64,000 nucleotides of DNA, from assembly GCF_014695725.1 (NCBI RefSeq), contig NZ_JACJOU010000033.1, forward strand, positions 496,001 through 560,000, read 5' to 3'. The translations under genes were made by a program, and so were the position numbers. This DNA comes from Microcoleus sp. FACHB-672 (GTDB lineage: Bacteria > Cyanobacteriota > Cyanobacteriia > Cyanobacteriales > Oscillatoriaceae). Position 1 is the first letter of the stretch; each line of letters begins with the position of its first letter. The notes below the pieces were generated by a model. The model saw only the letters and a list, made by a program, of their open reading frames with translations, was not told the origin of the DNA and ran no database searches. Shown piece after piece: positions 53,186-62,216 of the stretch.

Positions 53186-54373
53186 GTGAAAACCCGTAAC
53201 GTGCTGGAAATTGCAGAGTTTGTATCCCTCGCCGGCTCAGTCGCGGGATCGGTTGCGGCTGTGTTTTTCCAGCAACTTGTCTATGCAGTCGCGCCCCTGT
53301 CGCTGTCGCTGCTGCTTAACTGGAGTAACCGGCAGCGATTTGAGCTACAGACGCGCCAACAAACTACAGCAGCGATTTCCCAGTTAAACGAGCAACTCTC
53401 TAGCCTCGACGCCGCAAAACAGCAGTGGGCTGAGGCGTTAACTTCTGTGATTCAACGCTTGGAACACGAAGCCCAAAGTATTGAACCGGGGCGGGATATC
53501 TCTGGCTTTCTCTCAGAAATTGAGCAACTGAAAAACCGGCAAACCACCCTGGAAAAATGGCTGGCACCCCTTCAAGTTCAGTTAGACGGCTTGCGAGAGC
53601 AATTTACAAGCCGGCCTGAACTTGAGCAGATTGAAAATTTAGCCCGCGTGATTGTGGCGCTGCAACAGTATCTCGATCGGCTGCCCCCACCAAGCGCGGC
53701 ACAACTGCCGGTTGCCGATTTACAAAAGCAGGTAGAACGGGCGATTGCCAGCATTCCCGCTCAAGTTGAGGCTGCCGGTCACAACCTCATAGAGGAGATA
53801 AACCACCAGCTGCAAGTCATTCAGCAGCCTTATGAGTATGAGCTGGTGATGAAGCGTGAACGCAGCCACTCTCTGCTCGTGGAAGCCCTGGAAAAAGCTC
53901 AAGACCGGCTGATCGTCGTCTGTCCCTGGCTGAGGCGTAGCCGGCTTGATGACACCATGATGCGTAACTTTAGGGCATTGCTAGATCGGCATTGTTGCGT
54001 TGAGATAGGTTGGGGACAAACCACGGATGTGGAAACGCCGGCAGAGTATGCCGCCGGCATCCATCAGTTGCAACAGCTCGTGAGGGAATATCCGGATCGC
54101 TTTAAGCTCAAAGGATTGGCAACCCATGAGAATTTTTTAGTATGCGATTGCGCCTTTGCGTGGGTGGGCAGTCACGATGTTCTCAATGCCGGCACGCAAC
54201 GGGATCGCCCAGAGGTGGGAGTTCGCACCACCGATCCGCGCATCATTCAAGAATTGATCCAACGCTTTGACGAAGCCCAACCGTTAAATTTACCAAGCAG
54301 CCGACTTCTCCCAACCTCCCTCGACCAATTTGCCGATGCAGAAGAACCTGCTGAACCGCTACTCGAAGAGTGA
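53186..54373 (+). CDS. LEIAEY membrane-module protein with degenerate PLD-like domain
   Basis: The 395-residue protein starts at GTG 53186 and begins at once with the module (LEIAEFVSLAGSVAGSVAAV, QQLVYAVAPLSLSLLLNWSN). A coiled coil follows (about 60-200), then a PLD-like domain (about 208-370) with EALEKAQDRLIVVCPWLRRS, VEIGWGQTTD, GLATHENFLVCDCAFAWVGS and REVGVRTTDPRIIQELIQRF. In the place of the H-x-K-x4-D motif it has H-E-N-F-L-V-C-D: the Lys is Asn, and only one motif is present, so catalysis is doubtful. It is probably translated with the WD40 gene. The C-terminal tail is acidic. Confidence 0.85.
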   Translation: MKTRNVLEIAEFVSLAGSVAGSVAAVFFQQLVYAVAPLSLSLLLNWSNRQRFELQTRQQTTAAISQLNEQLSSLDAAKQQWAEALTSVIQRLEHEAQSIEPGRDISGFLSEIEQLKNRQTTLEKWLAPLQVQLDGLREQFTSRPELEQIENLARVIVALQQYLDRLPPPSAAQLPVADLQKQVERAIASIPAQVEAAGHNLIEEINHQLQVIQQPYEYELVMKRERSHSLLVEALEKAQDRLIVVCPWLRRSRLDDTMMRNFRALLDRHCCVEIGWGQTTDVETPAEYAAGIHQLQQLVREYPDRFKLKGLATHENFLVCDCAFAWVGSHDVLNAGTQRDRPEVGVRTTDPRIIQELIQRFDEAQPLNLPSSRLLPTSLDQFADAEEPAEPLLEE

Positions 54374-54863
54374 GCCGGTTGCGAAAGAAAAAATTAAGTC
54401 TTTGGGAGGAAGTTTAAAAGCTTTAACTTATTGCATTATTCTCAAATTAAGACAATCGCTCAACTTTTTCTTTAGCCAGTTTTATCCTAGAACAAGGTTT
54501 AAAACTACTGTCTTTATTGAATTAGGCTGTAGTGAGGGAGAAGTCTCGACGGGAAAACGTTACTTTTTGATATCCGAATCTCAGCGTTTTTTACCTGTTT
54601 AATATTTAGAAGAATTTTTGATGAGAGCGTTAATTAGCTTGACTGAGATATTTTGACTAAATACCTAATAAATAGGTATTTCGATGTATAAAACTATACT
54701 GCAATTATCCGGAATCTGCTATAAATTTATAATGCAAGTTAAATGCAGAAAAAGACCTCAGAAAATCTCAGAATGAACTCGGCAAGATTTGGCTGCGCGA
54801 TTGAGGCAAAATAGAAGGCAAATATCAGGCAAAATGTGGTGGGGTTCTAGAAGTAGGTGAATT
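54374..54863. other. AT-rich spacer with a short palindromic repeat
   Basis: The 490 bases hold no gene with protein character. AAATACCTA (54659-54667) and TAGGTATTT (54673-54681) form a perfect nine-base inverted repeat with a five-base loop, possibly an operator or terminator. The sequence then leads to AGGTGAATTATG at the next gene. Confidence 0.5.
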
Positions 54864-57800
54864 ATGAAAAACAGCTGGCTAGAGATTGCAGAATATATCA
54901 CCATTGCTGGTTCAATCGCTGGATCGGCTGTTGCAGTGCTGTCGCAGCAGCTGGTGTACGCAGCAGCGCCGGTGTCTGCGTCGCTGTTGCTGAACCTGCT
55001 AAACCGGCGGCGGCTAGAGGAACTGGCACCGCCCAGCCCAAACGGAGACGTGACTCAAATTCACCGGCAACTTTCCACCGAGGTGGAATCGCTACGCGCC
55101 TCAGTCAGAAGATTGCCCACTCATGAAGAACTCAGAGGCGTTAAAGAAGCGCTTCAGACAGAAATGCGCCGGTTAGAAGGGCTAGAAACAGCAGAAGGCA
55201 GTGCGGCTGGAGACATCTCCCACATTCACAACCAGTATTCCAGCTTGCTGGAAGCCGTTGCCACCGTAAGCAACCGTTTAGAAGAATTTCCACCAGCATC
55301 AAGAGTGGAAGGTTTAGAAAAAGCCTTCGCCCGAACCACCGAAGAACTCGCGCAACTGGAAAACGAAGTCACTCAACTTCAAACCAACCTGCAAAACCGG
55401 CAAGCTCAAAGCCCAACAGAAGAGCAAGCCCTCACAGCACAAGCTTACTCGCTCCTAGAGCAACAACTCGAACAGTTAAGAACAACCTTAGCCCAAGTCC
55501 AGCAAGACGCCCAAAGTCGGGTGCCGGCGCAAGATTTTAACTCTCTGGTAGCAGCGATGAACGCCCTAGAGCAAGCCGTCGTACCCGCTGCTGGGGCAAT
55601 CTCAGACATCCAAGCGCAGTTAGACGCATTGAGCGAACAAGTCAGCCGGCAGTCCAACGAAACATTGCAAACCACCACGCTACAGCAGCTAGAAGAAGTT
55701 AGAGGTGCACTTGCAGGGTTAGAGCGCCGTATCGATCTAGAAAAGGAAAATTTCACCGCCACAGCGGCGCTAAGCTCAGAAACCGCAGAATTAGCCGACA
55801 TTGAAGCACTTGCCCCACTGAGCAATGCGATTGAGGATATGCGACTGGAATTAGAAGACTTGAGATCGCAGATCAGACAGCGCAGCGGAGTAACATTGCC
55901 AGCCGGCATCTCCCAGCAGCTAGACGAACTGAGAGTATCTTTAAACGAACTAAGTCAGCGTGTAGAAACCGGCAGCATTACCACATCTGCCGAAACCACA
56001 GAATTAGCCGGCAGCGAAGCACTTGCCCCACTGAGCAATGCGGTTGAGGATATACGACTGGAATTAGAAGACTTGAGATCGCAGATCAGACAGCGCAGTG
56101 GGGTAACATTGCCAGCCGGCATCTCCCAGCAGCTAGACGAACTGAGAGTATCTTTAAACGAACTAAGTCAACGTGTAGAAACCGGCAGTATTACCACATC
56201 TGAAACCACAGAATTAGCCAGCAGCGAAGCACTTGCTCCACTGAGTAATGCGGTTGAGGACATACGACTGGAATTAGAAGACTTAAGATCGCAGATCAGA
56301 CAGCGCAGCGGAGTAACATTGCCAGCCGGCATTTTCCAGCAATTAGACGAACTGAGAGAATCCTTTAACCAGTTAAACCGGCGTGTGGATCAACCGGCAT
56401 CTGCCCAAACCGCAGAATTAGTCGGCAGCGAAGCACTTGCCCCGCTGAGCAATGCGGTTGAGGATATACGACTGGAATTAGAAGACTTGAGATCGCAGAT
56501 CAGACAGCGTAGCGGAGTAACATTGCCAGCCGGCATCTCCCAGCAGCTAGACGAACTGAGAGAATCCTTTAACCAGTTAAGTCGGCGTGTGGATCAACCG
56601 GCATCTGCCCAAACTGTAGATTTAGCTGGCATTGAAGAAGTCTTAGCCAAAATCGCCCAATCCGTTGCCGACTCAAAAGCGCAAATAGAAAGCCGGCTCA
56701 TCCAGTTGGAAGCGCGGGAAATTAGCCCCCTTGGGCAAGATGTGGCTCAACTGCAACACGAGTATGCCAGCTTACTCGCCTCCATTGCCGGTTTAATTGC
56801 ACGACTCGACAGTTTGCCAGCAGCATCAAGGGTAGAAGATTTAGAAACAACCTTAGCCCAGCTGGTGGAAAGAATAGAAACCCTACCCGCCGACAGCGTG
56901 CGGCAACCCATGCCGGCAAACCTTGCCATTGAGGGGCAAATCGAGGAATTCAGGAGTGCCTTAGCCGAATTAGAGCGCATTATCCAAAACCCCACCCCCC
57001 AAGCGGCAACAACCACCGGCTTAGAGGAAACCGTCGCCGAAATTCAAGCCGAACTGGCGAACTTGAGAGCGCAAGTCAACCAGCCTTTAGCCGCAATTCT
57101 GCCGGTAGACAGCCGGCTGCAAATAGAAGAAGTCCGAGGCGTCGTTGATGCGCTCAACCGGCGGATCGATGACTTACCGCTGCCAGAACCCGTCGATTTC
57201 ACCGGCGTTGAAGAAGTTTTAAATAAAATCGCCGAATCTGTCGCCGAGGCAAAAGCCCGGTTGGAAAGTCGGCTAGCCCAGCTAGAAGCAGAAATCCACA
57301 ATCTCGCGGATCTCGAACCCGTACCGGGCAACCTTTTGGAGTTGAGAGAACAGTATGCCGGCTTACTAGAATCGGTTGCCGGTGTCACCACACGCTTAGA
57401 TAGCAGCCCATCTAGCGCCAAGATAGAGGAATTAGAAAGAGCCATCACCGAGGCTTGGGAAAGAATCGCTTACCTGCAAACAGCCTTCGCCCAACAACAA
57501 TCTGCACCCGCCTCTGTGGAGGTAGAGCAGCAATTGGGGGAGTTGAGAACCGCTCTGGGGCAGTTAGAAAGCTCTCTAGAGCATTTGGCGACAAAAGCCG
57601 AAGTTCAGCAACATCTGGGAGACATCCAGAAGTTAGTCAGTGATCTGCGGGGAAACACAGCCGGTGCGACGACAGATTGGCAGCAATTGCGCGAAGACGT
57701 TCAATCCTTGCAACAACAAGTAGAAAGCTTGCCGGTAGAACTTCAAGAGCGCATCACTGCGGAACTGCAAGAACCCCTCAACACCCTAAGCGAACAGTTC

Positions 57801-59621
57801 AACCAGCGCCCCGAAAGGCAGCAGATAGAAGAGTTGCGCGAATCCCTCACCCAACTGTATCGGCGGATCAACGTAGAAACGCAAAATTACTCCTCTGAGC
57901 CGGCATTGACTGAATCTGCCGATCTGGCTGAGGTAGAAAGCGTCCTGACGAAAATTGCTGAAGCGGTTGCGGAAGCGAAATCTCAAATGGAAAGTCGCAT
58001 TGCCGAGATTCAATCGGTTGATGTTGATTCTCTGCAAGGAGATATTTCGGGATTGCACGCTGCCCTAGATCGCTTAGAAACCGGGCACATCGCCGCTTTA
58101 GAAGAAGCGATCACGCGACTGCAAACAGATTTGGAAACGGTTTCTAACCGCCCTGCTTCAGATTTTCCCTCACTCAATGTGTCAGCACTATTACCCGTCA
58201 CGTCTGGATTCAATCCAAATGTCGAGAGCGGGTTAGCCGGCGCAACCACCGAACTCGCTAATATCCAACAGTTCGTGACTCAAGCCGTGGAAAATCAGTT
58301 GGGTGAAATTAACCAACTACTCAAAGCCCTACAAACTTGGGAATTCAAGTTAGTATTTGACCGTCCGGGGATTCGAGCCGTGTTGGAAGAAGCCCTAGAA
58401 ACCACCCAACAGCGACTGATTGTTGTTTGCCCTTGGGTGAGCCGATCCAGCCTTGATAGCGACTTACTGCGGAAATTTGAGGCATTTCTGGAGCGAAATG
58501 GCCAGCTCGATATTGGCTGGGGCAACCTCAAAGATATTGATAGCGGTGAGTTTCCGCGAAAAACAGGCCGGCAGTGGCAAAGCAACGACGAGAGCGATAC
58601 TTTGTATGACGCGCTCAACGACTTGGAACAGTTGCAGAGCAAATATCCCAGCCAACTGCGGTTAAAAGTTCTAGGAACCAACGAAAACTACTTAGTGAGC
58701 GATAGCACCAGTGCTCTGCTCACTACTCACAACTTCCTCTCCGCCAATGCCGGTTTCCCCGAACGCGAAGTCGGCGTGCTCACCACCGATCCCCGGATTA
58801 TTCAAGGTTTAATCGACCGCTTTGACGATCCCGTTCTCAACCCCAACAACGCCCACGCCTATCGCCAACGGGGCTTTGAGCGCTTAGATAGCGGCGATGC
58901 CCCATCTGCGATTGAAGATTACACGCAAGCATTGGAACTCGATGCCAACAATGCCAACGTCTATAACAACCGAGGCGTCGCCCGCTCAAATCTCGGAGAA
59001 CACGCCGCCGCCATTGAGGATTACACCCAAGCCTTGCTGATTAATCCCAACGAGGGCGCTTATTACTTCAACCGAGGTTTTTCCCGATCTCACATCGCAG
59101 AATATGCCGGCGCAATTGCAGACTTCACCGAAGCCATTCGCCTGCTGCCTGAAGATGCAGACTCATACTTCCAGCGCGGTGAAGCGTATCGGCTATTAGG
59201 ACAATATCAAAACGCAGTTGCAGATTACACCCAAGGCTTGCAACTCAATCCACAAGATGCAATCGCACACAACAACCGGGGACTAGTCTACTATGACCTA
59301 GGAAATCGGCAGGCAGCCATTGAAGATTACAATCACGCACTACAGATTAATCCTGATGATGCGGTTGCTTACTTCAACCGGGGAGTTGCCCTAGCTGCCG
59401 GCAAAGATTATGCCGGTGCAATTGCAGACTTTAACAGCACACTCGCGCACCATCCCGATCATGCCGGTGCCTATCATAACCGAGGATTAGCCCGTGCAGA
59501 AATCAGAGACCGGCAAAAAGCCATTGAAGATTTACAAAACGCCGCCCACCTCTTTTCCAATAAAGGAGACACCGATAGCGCCCAACAAGCCCTAGACACC
59601 CTCAAAAAACTGCAATCGTAG
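54864..59621 (+). CDS. Giant LEIAEY-module protein: coiled coil, degenerate PLD and TPRs
   Basis: The 1,585-residue protein has the membrane module at residues 3-52 (WLEIAEYITIAGSIAGSAVA, QQLVYAAAPVSASLLLNLLN), about 1,100 residues of Glu/Leu/Gln-rich coiled coil with four near-identical units (about 314-590), a PLD-like domain at about 1155-1322 (EEALETTQQRLIVVCPWVSR, LDIGWGNLKD, LGTNENYLVSDSTSALLTTH, REVGVLTTDPRIIQGLIDRF) and seven TPRs (about 1325-1580; AIEDYTQALELDANNANVYN). At the HKD position it has N-E-N-Y-L-V-S-D, so both His and Lys are lost. The AGGTG before ATG supports the start. A membrane-anchored long scaffold is the simplest reading. Confidence 0.88.
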   Translation: MKNSWLEIAEYITIAGSIAGSAVAVLSQQLVYAAAPVSASLLLNLLNRRRLEELAPPSPNGDVTQIHRQLSTEVESLRASVRRLPTHEELRGVKEALQTEMRRLEGLETAEGSAAGDISHIHNQYSSLLEAVATVSNRLEEFPPASRVEGLEKAFARTTEELAQLENEVTQLQTNLQNRQAQSPTEEQALTAQAYSLLEQQLEQLRTTLAQVQQDAQSRVPAQDFNSLVAAMNALEQAVVPAAGAISDIQAQLDALSEQVSRQSNETLQTTTLQQLEEVRGALAGLERRIDLEKENFTATAALSSETAELADIEALAPLSNAIEDMRLELEDLRSQIRQRSGVTLPAGISQQLDELRVSLNELSQRVETGSITTSAETTELAGSEALAPLSNAVEDIRLELEDLRSQIRQRSGVTLPAGISQQLDELRVSLNELSQRVETGSITTSETTELASSEALAPLSNAVEDIRLELEDLRSQIRQRSGVTLPAGIFQQLDELRESFNQLNRRVDQPASAQTAELVGSEALAPLSNAVEDIRLELEDLRSQIRQRSGVTLPAGISQQLDELRESFNQLSRRVDQPASAQTVDLAGIEEVLAKIAQSVADSKAQIESRLIQLEAREISPLGQDVAQLQHEYASLLASIAGLIARLDSLPAASRVEDLETTLAQLVERIETLPADSVRQPMPANLAIEGQIEEFRSALAELERIIQNPTPQAATTTGLEETVAEIQAELANLRAQVNQPLAAILPVDSRLQIEEVRGVVDALNRRIDDLPLPEPVDFTGVEEVLNKIAESVAEAKARLESRLAQLEAEIHNLADLEPVPGNLLELREQYAGLLESVAGVTTRLDSSPSSAKIEELERAITEAWERIAYLQTAFAQQQSAPASVEVEQQLGELRTALGQLESSLEHLATKAEVQQHLGDIQKLVSDLRGNTAGATTDWQQLREDVQSLQQQVESLPVELQERITAELQEPLNTLSEQFNQRPERQQIEELRESLTQLYRRINVETQNYSSEPALTESADLAEVESVLTKIAEAVAEAKSQMESRIAEIQSVDVDSLQGDISGLHAALDRLETGHIAALEEAITRLQTDLETVSNRPASDFPSLNVSALLPVTSGFNPNVESGLAGATTELANIQQFVTQAVENQLGEINQLLKALQTWEFKLVFDRPGIRAVLEEALETTQQRLIVVCPWVSRSSLDSDLLRKFEAFLERNGQLDIGWGNLKDIDSGEFPRKTGRQWQSNDESDTLYDALNDLEQLQSKYPSQLRLKVLGTNENYLVSDSTSALLTTHNFLSANAGFPEREVGVLTTDPRIIQGLIDRFDDPVLNPNNAHAYRQRGFERLDSGDAPSAIEDYTQALELDANNANVYNNRGVARSNLGEHAAAIEDYTQALLINPNEGAYYFNRGFSRSHIAEYAGAIADFTEAIRLLPEDADSYFQRGEAYRLLGQYQNAVADYTQGLQLNPQDAIAHNNRGLVYYDLGNRQAAIEDYNHALQINPDDAVAYFNRGVALAAGKDYAGAIADFNSTLAHHPDHAGAYHNRGLARAEIRDRQKAIEDLQNAAHLFSNKGDTDSAQQALDTLKKLQS
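55803..56633 (+). repeat. Four near-identical tandem repeats inside the giant gene
   Basis: Copies start at 55803, 56016, 56226 and 56430, with spacings 213, 210 and 204 bases (71, 70 and 68 codons). Each encodes EALAPLSNAVEDIRLELEDL, RSQIRQRSGVTLPAGISQQL and DELR, followed by a variable linker (NELSQRVETGSITTS or NQLNRRVDQPASAQT). DNA identity is very high, which points to recent expansion or gene conversion. Confidence 0.88.
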
Positions 59622-59650
59622 CAAATCTACAGACTGCAAAATCCCAACAT

Positions 59651-59698
59651 AAACGCAGATAAATAATCGTATTTATCTGCGTTTATTTGTGGTTAAAA
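59651..59698. repeat. Dispersed TTATCTGCGTT-type repeat, copy 3
   Basis: AAACGCAGATAAATA (59651-59665) and TATTTATCTGCGTTT (59670-59684) form an inverted repeat with a loop of about five bases, followed by TTTGTGGTTAAAA. It lies 30 bases after the giant gene and may be its terminator. The same words occur at 6810-6862 and 27771-27868. Confidence 0.65.
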
Positions 59699-59803
59699 AT
59701 ATCTAATACACTATTACTTAACAAAATAGCCGTGCCACCTTCAAGAGCGCCCATCATCACCGAAGGCACATAGCATCAACCAAAAACCCTAGAAAATAAC
59801 AAC

Positions 59804-60025
59804 TTATTCTATAACAGTAGAAAGTTCATCCACAATCTTCACCCGTCCCCGGCTCACAGAATGCAGCAGCCGGTCAATCGAAAATCTTTCCTCCTCATCC
59901 AGCGATTCATCCAAAACCGCTGCCATCAACCCATAACGATCAGCAAGCGTAATAGAACCAGAGATAGTCACTTGAGCGAAGAGATCGGAGATAGCGGAGG
60001 GAAGAAGGATTGTGGGAGAAGTCAT
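59804..60025 (-). CDS. Small hypothetical protein, 73 aa
   Basis: The product (MTSPTILLPSAISDLFAQVT, SGSITLADRYGLMAAVLDES, LDEEERFSIDRLLHSVSRGR) is mainly helical and soluble. I recognise the style of a small cyanobacterial family that often stands alone or near stress genes (I-T-x-A-D-R-Y-G-L-M-A, then E-E-E-R), but no function is known to me. The ribosome site is weak. It opposes the giant gene and diverges from aguB. Confidence 0.7.
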   Translation of the reverse strand: MTSPTILLPSAISDLFAQVTISGSITLADRYGLMAAVLDESLDEEERFSIDRLLHSVSRGRVKIVDELSTVIE

Positions 60026-60287
60026 GATGATGGGTTGAACTCGATGTATCTAATATCTCGCCTTTTTCTGAAGTATTGCGTGATGTAACCCGTTCATCGT
60101 TTGTGATAGTTCAAGGTCGAGCACGTGATAGAAACAAAATAACCAAGTGACAGACTTTTTCTATCCCAGTGATGTGTATCACACCTTTGGGAAGGCATGA
60201 AGCATGGGGAATTGAACTTTTTTATAACCGGCATCTCGCCGGCAAGCGTGAATATATATATCAGCCTTCGACGCTAAAAAAACTGAC

Positions 60288-61148
60288 ATGACCCAAAATA
60301 CGACCGTTGCAGCCATCCAAACAGCCTTTTCTGAAGACAAATCCAGCAATATCACCCGGATCAGTCATCTCGTGCGGGAGGCAGCCGGCAAAGGTGCCCA
60401 AATAATTTTGCCCCCGGAACTGTTTGAGGGACATTACTTTTGCCGAGAGGAACGAGAGCAATTCTTTAACAACGCTCATCCCCTAGAGGGACATCCCACG
60501 ATTGCCCACTTTCAGCAGTTAGCTGAGGAATTAAACGTCGTTGTGCCGGTGTCCTTTTTTGAAAAAACCGGCCCGGCTTACTACAACAGTGTGGCGATCA
60601 TCGATGCCGGTGGCTCAGTCTTGGGAGTTTACCGCAAAAGCCACATTCCCGACGGCCCAGGCTACGAAGAAAAATTTTACTTCCGCCCTGGAAATACCGG
60701 CTTCCGAGTCTGGGCAACTCGTTTTGGCCGGCTTGGCGTCGGCATTTGTTGGGATCAGTGGTTTCCAGAATGTGCTCGCTCAATGGTCCTCATGGGAGCC
60801 GAACTTTTACTTTATCCCACAGCCATTGGCAACGAACCCCAAGATTTAACCCTAGATACCAAAGATCCTTGGCAGCGAGTGATGATCGGCCATGCCGTCG
60901 CTAATACTGTGCCGGTTGTTGCAGCGAACCGTGTCGGGTGCGAAGGCGGACAAACTTTTTATGGTCATTCCTTTATCGCCAACCACCGGGGAGACAAAGT
61001 TGCAGAACTCGGACGGGTAGACGAAGGCATCATTTACGCCACATTTAACCTAGCCGAACTTGCCCTAAGCCGCGCCTCATTCGGCTTATTCCGTGATCGC
61101 CGGCCTGAACTTTATAGCACACTCACCACTGCCGACGGAACCACTTAA
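60288..61148 (+). CDS. aguB: N-carbamoylputrescine amidase (nitrilase superfamily)
   Basis: The 286-residue enzyme hydrolyses N-carbamoylputrescine to putrescine, CO2 and ammonia, downstream of arginine decarboxylase and agmatine deiminase. The catalytic triad is visible: Glu in IILPPELFEGHYFC, Lys in LGVYRKSHIPDGPGYEEKF, Cys in LGVGICWDQWFPECARSM. The stretch YYNSVAIIDAGGSVLG and the C-terminal end match this branch well. The length is normal. Putrescine made here could feed the spermidine synthase at 9978-10934. Confidence 0.94.
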   Translation: MTQNTTVAAIQTAFSEDKSSNITRISHLVREAAGKGAQIILPPELFEGHYFCREEREQFFNNAHPLEGHPTIAHFQQLAEELNVVVPVSFFEKTGPAYYNSVAIIDAGGSVLGVYRKSHIPDGPGYEEKFYFRPGNTGFRVWATRFGRLGVGICWDQWFPECARSMVLMGAELLLYPTAIGNEPQDLTLDTKDPWQRVMIGHAVANTVPVVAANRVGCEGGQTFYGHSFIANHRGDKVAELGRVDEGIIYATFNLAELALSRASFGLFRDRRPELYSTLTTADGTT

Positions 61149-61491
61149 TTTCCCAAAATTTTTCTAATTCCCTAATCCGGGACTCTAATCCCAACGACTG
61201 CTGCCGGTGGGTAAAGATATTATAGATTTTCTTGCCGGCCCCAAAAATGCTCGATCTTGCCGGCTTCGGCCAACGCTAGATCACAGAAACATCATTCAAA
61301 ATGGTATCAAATCGGAAGTTATACTAACATCTAGCAGACTGAGTGCCCAGACTGCAATTTTAACCCGCAGATGGCCCTTTAGGGAAACAGTTAGGGGCAA
61401 AGGTAGGGCACCCGGTTAAACACTTACCCCGGCACGTTTGCAGGTTGCCGGCAGCCGTCTTACCTTGGCTGAAAGTGTGGTTGCCGGTGAA
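61149..61491. other. Spacer after aguB, nothing recognised
   Basis: The 343 bases include a 70-codon frame (61207-61419) without protein character. Many GCCGGC words occur. No hairpin with a T-run was found. Confidence 0.5.
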
Positions 61492-61698
61492 TTAATTAGG
61501 AAAAGCGTCGAGCAGATCGTCTAGGTATGCTTCTGCGTTCGTCGTCTCGATGGCCGCTTTCTTCGCTTTATCCTTAATCGACTTGAGTACCAAACGAACA
61601 ACCCAAGAGGACAGGCGCGGGTTGTTATCTATCTCCGAGATCAACGCTTCTAAATCGTTAATCATGGCCATCAGTTGCAGGTTGCTGTCTTGTAACAT
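61492..61698 (-). CDS. Small helical protein, 68 aa, unknown
   Basis: The product (MLQDSNLQLMAMINDLEALI, SEIDNNPRLSSWVVRLVLKS, KAAIETTNAEAYLDDLLDAF) looks like a compact helical bundle, without Cys or membrane segments. Starts at 61698, 61668 or 61662 are possible; none has a strong ribosome site, so the call is moderate. No partner gene is near. Confidence 0.5.
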   Translation of the reverse strand: MLQDSNLQLMAMINDLEALISEIDNNPRLSSWVVRLVLKSIKDKAKKAAIETTNAEAYLDDLLDAFPN

Positions 61699-62216
61699 GG
61701 CTGAGGCTATCTCCCATTTTCTGTTTTAACGATTCACGGTAGCTAGGACAGATATTTACTGTCAGAGGGTTGAGGGACTTAGTAACATCGGGTGCGACTA
61801 AACTGCGATTCACGCCCTCTATTGCTGCATATAAAGTAAAAAATTTAAGGGGGCGCGTATGCCAGTTTTGTGCCACTCCTTCAGCCGACTAAACAACCTG
61901 AAGGAAAATCAGGTTCAAATTCTTTATGAAAAAGAGGCGCGAAGCCTTACTCATCACAAATTTTTAACTGGGTGTGCCAGTAGTGACAAGTTTTTAGCAG
62001 CTACCAGTAGATGCCGGTGAGAGTAGACACTTTGGAAATTGGCACAACTTAAGGGCTAGCTGCAGAGAAGAGGTGCATTAGGAAATAGGAAGGAGCGGAA
62101 ACAGGAAAGAGGGCTGCCGGCGAATGAAGGGACAAGAGCTGTCCCGCCTGTGTGAAGGGATAAAGGATAAAAGACAACTGACATTTTGAGGTGCAATCTT
62201 GAACTACACTACAGCC
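61699..62216. other. Spacer before the coiled-coil LEIAEY gene
   Basis: I find no convincing gene in this 518-base spacer. It contains several purine-rich runs (around 62060-62180). GAGGTG at 62189-62194 lies before a TTG (62199), but the start of the next protein is better placed at ATG 62217. Confidence 0.45.

Noticed and set aside
54330-54602. 90-codon frame overlapping the end of the PLD-like LEIAEY gene
   Set aside because: Begins inside the real gene and runs into AT-rich sequence without a ribosome site or a family pattern.
55445-55909. 154-codon antisense frame inside the giant gene (and several others like it)
   Set aside because: Ser/Cys-rich mirror of a Glu/Leu-rich coiled-coil gene, a common shadow effect in repetitive coding sequence.
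61912-61922. GGTTCAAATTC, a tRNA T-loop-like word
   Set aside because: No acceptor stem, D-arm or anticodon arm can be built around it on this strand.
62199-62216. TTG start for the coiled-coil LEIAEY gene
   Set aside because: GAGGTG precedes it, but the related gene at 63838 begins at the equivalent of ATG 62217.
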